This document shows, piece by piece, positions 57,112 to 64,000 of a stretch of DNA of 64,000 nt. This DNA is from Novosphingobium sp. (lineage in GTDB: Bacteria; Pseudomonadota; Alphaproteobacteria; Sphingomonadales; Sphingomonadaceae). Made by a program: the position numbers and the translations under genes. The notes beneath the pieces were generated by a model. It made no database searches. It saw nothing but the letters and a program-made list of their open reading frames with translations, and was not told the origin of the DNA. The stretch covers positions 1-64,000 of the forward strand of contig JANXSP010000029.1 of the NCBI GenBank assembly GCA_025356575.1, read 5' to 3'. Within the stretch, counting starts at the first letter, position 1. Every line of letters begins with the position of its first letter.

Positions 57112-59304
57112 TTATTTGAGATCGAAGCGGTCGGCGTCCATCACCTTGGTCCATGCGGCGACGAAGTCCTGCGCGAACTTGGCCTCGTTGCCGCGCTCGG
57201 CATAGACTTCGGCGGTCGCGCGCAGCTGCGAGTTCGATCCGAAGATCAGGTCGGTGCGCGAGGCGTGCCATTTCTGCTGGTTCGTCTCGCGGTCGATACC
57301 GACGAAATCTTCGTCGCTGCTGGTGTCGACGACTTTCCAGAACACGTCCATGTCGAGCAGGTTGACGAAGAAGTCGGGGCTCAGCGTGCCGACGCGCGTG
57401 GTCAACATGCCCTTCTTGCCGTCGCTGGTGTGCACTGCGCCGAGCACGCGCAGCCCGCCGACCAGCACGGTCATCTCGGGGACCGAGAGCCCGTGCAGGC
57501 TGGCCCGGTCGAGCAGCAGTTCCTCGGTCTTCACGCTGTGCTTGGTCTTGAGATAATTGCGGAAGCCGTCGGACATCGGCTCCATCACATCGAAGCTGGC
57601 GGCATCGGTGTGTTCGGCAGTCGCGTCGCCGCGGCCCCCGGTGAACGGCACCTCGATCTGGAACCCGCCGTCGCGCGCCGCCTTCTCGACCGCCGCGGTG
57701 CCCGCCAGCACGATCGCGTCGGCAAGCGACATCGCACCGCGCAGTTCGTTGCACTTGGCCAGGATCGGGCCGAGTTCGGCGGGTTCGTTGACCGCCCATT
57801 CCTTTTGCGGGGCCAGCGCGATGCGTGCGCCGTTGGCGCCGCCGCGGTGGTCGGACTTGCGATAGGTCGAGGCCGAGGCCCACGCCGCCTTGACCAGTTG
57901 CCCGGTGGTGAACCCGGCGCCCAGGATCGCGGTCTTGAACGCGGCGACAGCGGCGGCAGACGGCGCGGTGCCGGCGGGAACCGGATCCTGCCAGATCAGG
58001 TCTTCGGCCGGAACTTCAGGGCCGAGGTAGCGGACCTTGGGCCCCATGTCGCGGTGGCACAGCTTGAACCAGGCGCGCGCGAAGGCATCCTTGAACGCCT
58101 CGTGATCGGCGCGGAAGCGGTCCGAGATTACGCGATAGGCCGGGTCCATCTTCAGCGCCATGTCGGCGGTGGTCATCATCGTGGGGACCAGTTTCGAGGC
58201 ATCGTGCGCCGCGGGAGCCATATCCTCGGGCTTCTGATTGATTGGCTGCCACTGCTGCGCGCCCGCGGGGCTGTGGACGATCTCGTAATCGTAATCGAGC
58301 AACAGGCGGAAGTAGTTCTCGGACCACTGCGTCGGCGTGTTGACCCACGCGCCTTCGATCCCGCTGGTGATCGTGTGTTCACCCATCCCGGTCTCGTAAC
58401 CGTTGCTCCAGCCCAGGCCCTGCAGCGCCATGTCGGCGCCTTCGGGCGGGTGGCCCATCTGGCTGGCGTCGCCCGCGCCGTGCGCCTTGCCGAAGGTGTG
58501 ACCGCCCGCGGCCAGTGCTACGGTTTCTTCGTCGTTCATCGCCATGCGGGCGAATGTCTCGCGCATGTCGCGGGCCGAGAGCAGCGGATCGGGGTTGCCG
58601 CCCGGCCCCTCGGGATTGACATAGATCAAGCCCATCTGGATCGCGGCGAGCGGGTTCTCGAGGTCCATCTTTGCATCGGGCTGGATGCGCGTGGCCGCGC
58701 CTTCGCTGACCCACAGGTCTTCGGCGCCCCAATAGATGTCCTTTTCGGCTTCGAACACGTCCTTGCGGCCGCCGCCGAACCCGAACACCGGTCCGCCCAT
58801 GGCCTCGATCGCGACGTTGCCCGCCAGGATGAAGAGATCGGCCCAGCTGATCTGCTTGCCGTACTTCTGCTTGACCGGCCACAGCAGGCGCCGCGCCTTG
58901 TCGAGGTTGCCGTTGTCGGGCCACGAGTTGAGCGGGGCGAAACGCTGCTGGCCGCTGCTCGATCCGCCGCGCCCGTCGGCGGTGCGATAGGTTCCCGCGG
59001 CGTGCCACGCCATGCGGATGAAAAACGGGCCATAATTGCCGTAATCGGCGGGCCACCACGGCTTGCTATCGGTCAGCAGCGTGCTGAGATCGGCCTTGAG
59101 CGCGGCGTAATCGATGGTGTTGAACGCTGCAGCATAATCGTAGTCGGCGCCCATCGGATCGGGCGAGCCGCCGTTGACGCTGAGGATTTCGAGCGGAAGC
59201 GCATCTGGCCACCAGTCCTTGTTGGTCCGGCCAAGCAGCCCGCGAGCCTTGGTCCCGCCCATCGGGCAACCGCCCTCGCTCATCGATCCGCTGGCTACGT
59301 TCAT
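57112..59304 (-). CDS. katG: Catalase-peroxidase
   Basis: [87 protein letters not shown]. Confidence 0.98.
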   Translation of the reverse strand: MNVASGSMSEGGCPMGGTKARGLLGRTNKDWWPDALPLEILSVNGGSPDPMGADYDYAAAFNTIDYAALKADLSTLLTDSKPWWPADYGNYGPFFIRMAWHAAGTYRTADGRGGSSSGQQRFAPLNSWPDNGNLDKARRLLWPVKQKYGKQISWADLFILAGNVAIEAMGGPVFGFGGGRKDVFEAEKDIYWGAEDLWVSEGAATRIQPDAKMDLENPLAAIQMGLIYVNPEGPGGNPDPLLSARDMRETFARMAMNDEETVALAAGGHTFGKAHGAGDASQMGHPPEGADMALQGLGWSNGYETGMGEHTITSGIEGAWVNTPTQWSENYFRLLLDYDYEIVHSPAGAQQWQPINQKPEDMAPAAHDASKLVPTMMTTADMALKMDPAYRVISDRFRADHEAFKDAFARAWFKLCHRDMGPKVRYLGPEVPAEDLIWQDPVPAGTAPSAAAVAAFKTAILGAGFTTGQLVKAAWASASTYRKSDHRGGANGARIALAPQKEWAVNEPAELGPILAKCNELRGAMSLADAIVLAGTAAVEKAARDGGFQIEVPFTGGRGDATAEHTDAASFDVMEPMSDGFRNYLKTKHSVKTEELLLDRASLHGLSVPEMTVLVGGLRVLGAVHTSDGKKGMLTTRVGTLSPDFFVNLLDMDVFWKVVDTSSDEDFVGIDRETNQQKWHASRTDLIFGSNSQLRATAEVYAERGNEAKFAQDFVAAWTKVMDADRFDLK

Positions 59305-59402
59305 AATCCTGCTCCTGGGTTTGGCGATTATGGACTCGCTCTAGCCCGCCCAACTGTTCGCGCGAAGCGATTATGACCGGCAATGGCGTGCGGAAAAAAC
59401 GA

Positions 59403-60383
59403 TCAATCGATTTTCGGCATCGCCATCGCGGGATAGCGGGTGCCGGCGATCGCGCCGGGGGGAACGGCGCGCTCGAGCTCGGCGACGACCGCAGGGTCGA
59501 GCGGCGCGGCAAGGGCGCCCAGGGCCTCGTCCAGCTGGTCGCGGCGGCGCGCGCCGATCAGCGGGACGATGTCGCATCCTTGCGCAAGCGCCCAGCCGAC
59601 CGCGAGCTGCGCCACGGTCAGCCCGTTGGCCGTGCCGATAGCGCGCAAGCGCTCGACCAGCGCGAGATTGGTCGCGACGTTGTCACCGGTGAAGCGCGGA
59701 CTGTGCGCGCGCGAATCGCCTTTTCCGGTCGGCGCTTGCCAGTGCCCGCCGATGAGCCCGCGCGCGAGCACGCCGTAAGCGGTGACCGCGATGCCGAGCT
59801 CGCGGCAGACGGGTAGCACGCGGTCCTCGATATCGCGGGTGACCAGCGCGTATTCGAACTGGAGATCGGCGATCGGATGGACCGCGGCTGCGCGCCGGAT
59901 CGTTTCGGTGCCGACCTCGGACAAGCCGATGTGGCGGACCCAGCCCGCGTCGATACAGTCCTTGATCGCGCCGATCGTCTCCTCGATCGGCACCTGGGTA
60001 TCGAGGCGGGCCGGGCGGTAGACGTCGATGTAGTCGGTTCCCAGCCGCTCGAGCGAATAGGCGAGAAAGTTGCGCACCGCGGCGGGCCGGCCGTCGAACC
60101 CGCCCCATCCGCCGCCGCGGTCGCGCAGCGCGCCAAACTTGACGCTCAACTGATACGATTCGCGCGGCACCCCGCGCAGCGCCTCGGCCAGGAGCAGTTC
60201 GTTGTGGCCCATTCCGTAGAAATCGCCGGTGTCGAGCAGGGTGATCCCGGCCTCGAGCGCGGCGTGGATCGTGGCGATGCTCTCGCTCCGCTCGGACGGG
60301 CCGTACATCCCCGACATGCCCATGCAGCCGAGCCCGATGGCGCCGACGCCTGGCCCGGTCGCGCCCAGCTTGCGATGTTCCAT
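59403..60383 (-). CDS. Aldo/keto reductase
   Basis: MEHRKLGATGPGVGAIGLGCMGMSGMYGPS, LLDTGDFYGMGHNELLLAEAL, VPLIGARRRDQLDEAL. Confidence 0.95.
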   Translation of the reverse strand: MEHRKLGATGPGVGAIGLGCMGMSGMYGPSERSESIATIHAALEAGITLLDTGDFYGMGHNELLLAEALRGVPRESYQLSVKFGALRDRGGGWGGFDGRPAAVRNFLAYSLERLGTDYIDVYRPARLDTQVPIEETIGAIKDCIDAGWVRHIGLSEVGTETIRRAAAVHPIADLQFEYALVTRDIEDRVLPVCRELGIAVTAYGVLARGLIGGHWQAPTGKGDSRAHSPRFTGDNVATNLALVERLRAIGTANGLTVAQLAVGWALAQGCDIVPLIGARRRDQLDEALGALAAPLDPAVVAELERAVPPGAIAGTRYPAMAMPKID

Positions 60384-60478
60384 GCCATGTTCTCCTGCGC
60401 CGCGTTGCACGGTTGCCTTGTGCAACGGGCTGGCGCAAGCTCCTTGCCGACAAGAAGAAACCGACGGGGGATGAGACG

Positions 60479-61630
60479 ATGCTGACCATACTTGCGGCGC
60501 TGGCACTTGCCGCGGATGCGCTGCCCGTGGCAGCTCCGGCACCCACCCCCGACTATACCCAGGACGATGCCTGGCTGTGCCGTCCGGGCCGGGTCGACGC
60601 CTGCGCCAGCGACCAGACGGTCACCGTGATCGAGGCCAGCGGACGGATGCACGCCGAACCGTTCGTGGCCGCCGCGGACAAGCCGTTCGACTGCTTCTAC
60701 GTCTATCCCACGGTCTCGACCGAGAGCACGCCCAACAGCGACATGACGGTGGGCGAGGACGAGCGCCGGGTCGCGTTCGCGCAGGCCGCGCGGTTCGGGC
60801 AGAATTGCCGCGTGTTTGCTCCGATGTACCGTCAAGTCACGCTCACCAGCTTGCGCGATGCGATGCTCGGCAAGCCGGTCACCCCCGACCGGGCGATGGC
60901 GCTGGCCGATGTCACCGCGGCGTGGCGCAGCTACCTGGCGCACGACAACGGCGGTCGCCCGGTCGTTCTGATCGGGCACAGCCAGGGTTCGGGCGTGCTC
61001 AAGGCGATGATCGCCGCCTCGGTGGAGAACGACCCGGCGATGGACCGCGTGGTCTCGGCGATGCTGCTCGGCACCAACCTGGCGGTGCCCGCGGGCAAGA
61101 CCGTCGGCGGGGATTTCAAGCGGATGCCCGTCTGCACCCGCGGCGGCGAATATGGCTGCGTCGTCACCTATGTCAGCTTCCGCGCGGACAAAGTTCCGCC
61201 TGTACACAGCCGCTTCGGCCGGGTCGCCGATCCGGCGATGCGCGCGGCCTGCGTCAATCCCGCCGCGCTGCTCGGCCACCCCGGCGCGAGCGACGCGATC
61301 TTTACCACCGCCGGCGCTGGGCTCAGCGCCACGCCGATGCGCGAATGGGTGACCGGCAAGCCGCTGCCGACCACGCCGTTCGTGAAGCTTCCCGGGTTCG
61401 TCACCACCACTTGCGTGGAAAGCGGCGGAGCGAACTATCTCGCGGTCAAGTTCAACGCCAATCCGCGCGATCCGCGGCTCGACGATATTCCGGGCGACGT
61501 CCGCGTGGGCAACATGGTGCTCGCCGACTGGGGGCTGCACCTGCTCGATATGCCGGTGGCGATGGGCGATCTGGTCGCGTTGTCGCGGGCGCAATACCTG
61601 GCGTGGAAGGCCGGGCATCCGGCAGGGTAG
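60479..61630 (+). CDS. Exported DUF3089-like lipase/hydrolase
   Basis: DAWLCRPGRVDACASDQTVTVI, FDCFYVYPTVSTESTPNSDM, GHSQGSGVLKAMI nucleophile elbow. Confidence 0.9.
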   Translation: MLTILAALALAADALPVAAPAPTPDYTQDDAWLCRPGRVDACASDQTVTVIEASGRMHAEPFVAAADKPFDCFYVYPTVSTESTPNSDMTVGEDERRVAFAQAARFGQNCRVFAPMYRQVTLTSLRDAMLGKPVTPDRAMALADVTAAWRSYLAHDNGGRPVVLIGHSQGSGVLKAMIAASVENDPAMDRVVSAMLLGTNLAVPAGKTVGGDFKRMPVCTRGGEYGCVVTYVSFRADKVPPVHSRFGRVADPAMRAACVNPAALLGHPGASDAIFTTAGAGLSATPMREWVTGKPLPTTPFVKLPGFVTTTCVESGGANYLAVKFNANPRDPRLDDIPGDVRVGNMVLADWGLHLLDMPVAMGDLVALSRAQYLAWKAGHPAG

Positions 61631-61670
61631 CCGGGTTGCGATCAGCGCAGCGGCGGCCTAACCCGCCGCG

Positions 61671-62699
61671 ATGAACACAGATTACTCCAAAACCTCTTTT
61701 CCCAAAACCAGTGCTCTTATGGCGCGCGGACGCGACTTCCTCGGCAGCGAGACCGCGATCCTGTGCGGGGCGATGTCGTGGGTCAGCGAGCGCCACCTCG
61801 TCAGCGCGATCAGCAATGCCGGCGCGTTCGGGGTGATCGCCTGCGGGGCGATGACCCCAGACCTGCTCGATGCCGAGATTGCCGCCACCCGCGCGCTCAC
61901 GAGCAAGCCGTTCGGGGTCAACCTGATCACGATGCACCCGCTGCTGACCGAACTGATTGCGATCTGCGCGGCACACGGCGTAAGCCACGTGGTGCTCGCG
62001 GGGGGAATCCCGCCAAAGGGTAGCATCGAGGCGCTCAAGGAAGCGGGCGCCAAAGTCATCTGCATCCCGCCGACACTGGCGCTGGCCAAGAAGTACCTCC
62101 GCTCGGGCGCCGACGCGCTGGTCATCGAGGGAATGGAGGCGGGCGGGCACATCGGCCCGGTCTCGACCAGCGTGCTCGCGCAGGAAATCCTCCCCGTGCT
62201 GGGCGACGAGCACCTGATCTTCGTCGCGGGCGGGATCGGACGGGGCGAGGCGATCGCCGGGTATCTCGAGATGGGCGCGTGCGGGGTCCAGCTGGGCACG
62301 CGCTTCGCCTGCGCGACCGAGAGCATCGCCCATCCCAACTTCAAGAAAGCGTTCTTCCGCGCCTCGGCGCGCGAGGCGGTGGCGAGCGTCCAGGTTGACC
62401 CGCGGCTGCCCGTGATCCCGGTCCGCGCGCTCAAGAACAAGGGGACCGAGGCGTTCACCGCCAAGCAATTGGAAGTCGCCCGCGCGCTCGACGAGGACGG
62501 CATCGCGATGAGCGAGGCGCAGCTCCAGATCGAACACTACTGGGCCGGCGCGCTGCGCCGCGCGGTGATCGACGGAGATGTCGAGAACGGCAGCCTGATG
62601 GCCGGGCAATCGGTCGGGATGGTCACGATGGAAGAGCCTGCGGCGGAGATCGTCGCGGCGCTGATGGGGGAAAGCGAGGCCGCGCTCGGGCGGCGCTGA
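61671..62699 (+). CDS. Nitronate monooxygenase family / FabK-like FMN enzyme
   Basis: ILCGAMSWVSERHLVSAISNAGAFGVIACGAMTPD, GADALVIEGMEAGGHIGP, VAGGIGRGEAIAGYLEMGACGVQLGTRF. Confidence 0.92.
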   Translation: MNTDYSKTSFPKTSALMARGRDFLGSETAILCGAMSWVSERHLVSAISNAGAFGVIACGAMTPDLLDAEIAATRALTSKPFGVNLITMHPLLTELIAICAAHGVSHVVLAGGIPPKGSIEALKEAGAKVICIPPTLALAKKYLRSGADALVIEGMEAGGHIGPVSTSVLAQEILPVLGDEHLIFVAGGIGRGEAIAGYLEMGACGVQLGTRFACATESIAHPNFKKAFFRASAREAVASVQVDPRLPVIPVRALKNKGTEAFTAKQLEVARALDEDGIAMSEAQLQIEHYWAGALRRAVIDGDVENGSLMAGQSVGMVTMEEPAAEIVAALMGESEAALGRR

Positions 62700-62748
62700 G
62701 CATTGAGCCTTCGGCTTGAGGTCCCGCCTACGCGGAGACGCGGCAATT

Positions 62749-63198
62749 TCAGCGAGCGATAAACTCCGCCCAAACCCTCGTCTCGGGCCGGTCGTTCGCA
62801 ATCGGATCCCACTGCGCCGCCATGATCCGCCGCGCCTCCTCCTCCGCCATGCCCTGCTCCCGGTTGCGGCGGTAGAAGAATGCCGAGACGCGGTAGTTCA
62901 TGATGCAATGGACGTGGACCGGGCCGACGCTGCGATCCAGCGCCGCGCAGAATGCCGCGTAGTGGGTCTTGTCCGGAGCATCGAACGGCACCGGGATATG
63001 GGTGTAGCCGATGCCGTGCGCGCCGAGCAACGCGCCTTCCCCGGCCAGCGCCTCGGGATGATCGCCGAGCGCGAGGTTGATGACCTGGCATACCCCGATC
63101 GCAGCAAGCCGGGCGGGGTCGCCGGGTTCGAGCTTGCCCGAGGTGGTGACCTGCGCGCCCAGCCGCTGCCAGCCGCGGATGTCGGCAGGATCGCTCAT
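62749..63198 (-). CDS. Protein tyrosine phosphatase family protein
   Basis: VTTSGKLEPGDPARLAAIGVCQVINLALGDHPEAL...VHVHCIMNYRVSAFFYRRNREQGM; phosphatase-like loop with CxxxxR spacing. Confidence 0.78.
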   Translation of the reverse strand: MSDPADIRGWQRLGAQVTTSGKLEPGDPARLAAIGVCQVINLALGDHPEALAGEGALLGAHGIGYTHIPVPFDAPDKTHYAAFCAALDRSVGPVHVHCIMNYRVSAFFYRRNREQGMAEEEARRIMAAQWDPIANDRPETRVWAEFIAR

Positions 63199-64000
63199 CC
63201 CGTGCGGCGCGCAGTGCCCGCCGCGGCCGCGGCATGCGCCGGTGTTCCGCCTTCCAGCGCCTTGTCCTGATTGGCGCGCTGGATCACGTATTGGCGGATC
63301 GCCTCGATCTGCTCGGCGCTGAACTGCGTTCCCCAGGCGACCATCCCCTGCTCCTTGAGCATTCCGTCGTGGACGATCTGCTGCCACAGCTTGGGGTTCG
63401 AGAGCGCGGCCGAATGGCGCACATCGGGGTTGAGCGCGCCTGCGACCGCGGAGACTCCGTGGCACACGCTGCAGCTGTTGGCATAGAACCGCCCGCCCAG
63501 CGCGGCGATTTCGGTCGTGCCGGTGAACGGCGGCGGATCGAGGACTTGCGCCACGCTGGCCGGGGCCGCGGGGAGTGTGCCCCTGGCACCGAGCTTGAAC
63601 ACCAGCAGCCGGCTGATGTTGGGGGTCATCGTCCCCGCCAGCGCGCCGCCCGAAACGTCCCATACTCCGCCCCAGCCGACCAGGATCGCGACGTATTGTT
63701 CGCCCTTGACCGAATAGGTCATCGGCGCGGCGATGATCCCGCTTTGCGCGGGGAAGGTCCATAGCTGCTTGCCGGCATCGGCCGAATAGGCGCGGAATTC
63801 GCCGCCCGCTGTGCCCTGGAACACCAGGTTGCCCGCGGTGGCGAGCGTGCCGCCATTGGTCGGACCGGGGTAGGGGATCGTCCACCGCGCCTTGCCCGCG
63901 ACCGGGTCCCACGCCACCAGCGCGCCGGTAAGCGCGGCCTTGGTCGCGGCGCGCACCGCCTTGTCGGCAGGGATTGCGCCTTTCGATACGTCAAGCCCGA
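63195..64000 (-). CDS. C-terminal part of a PQQ-dependent quinohemoprotein dehydrogenase (runs off right edge)
   Basis: LTGALVAWDPVAGKARWTIPYPGPTNGGTLATAGNLVFQGTAGGEFRAYSADAGKQLW; c-type haem motif NSCSVCHG; open to the window end. Confidence 0.9.
   Translation of the reverse strand, partial: GLDVSKGAIPADKAVRAATKAALTGALVAWDPVAGKARWTIPYPGPTNGGTLATAGNLVFQGTAGGEFRAYSADAGKQLWTFPAQSGIIAAPMTYSVKGEQYVAILVGWGGVWDVSGGALAGTMTPNISRLLVFKLGARGTLPAAPASVAQVLDPPPFTGTTEIAALGGRFYANSCSVCHGVSAVAGALNPDVRHSAALSNPKLWQQIVHDGMLKEQGMVAWGTQFSAEQIEAIRQYVIQRANQDKALEGGTPAHAAAAAGTARRTG

Overview
This is a 64 kb, high-GC chromosomal window from an alphaproteobacterium. Gene content and order (MucR, TimA-MltA-Smr, NfuA, YbeY-PhoH-MiaB) suggest a sphingomonad-like lineage, but I cannot place it by similarity search. 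About 57 protein-coding genes and one tRNA (tRNA-Gln, TTG) are supported. I see no rRNA, CRISPR array, transposase or prophage. Most of the window is ordinary core metabolism and housekeeping. The less ordinary points are: (i) a penicillin-acylase-family gene broken by two apparent frameshifts, one at a C5 homopolymer, about 8 kb from an intact paralogue next to an acyl-CoA-processing gene run; (ii) a secreted-protein gene split by one in-frame TGA; (iii) a palindromic repeat that appears inserted in frame inside an Smr-domain gene; (iv) short 14-15 bp tandem duplications in or at the ends of three housekeeping genes (ybeY, ubiG, trpS); (v) a CoaBC protein with an unusually long acidic/proline-rich linker; (vi) a compact two-gene egtB-egtD ergothioneine locus; (vii) a VapBC-like module with a candidate operator palindrome. 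None of these is clearly a new system. The in-frame repeat insertion and the split genes most deserve checking. All functional calls rest on reading motifs by eye; no database search was run.
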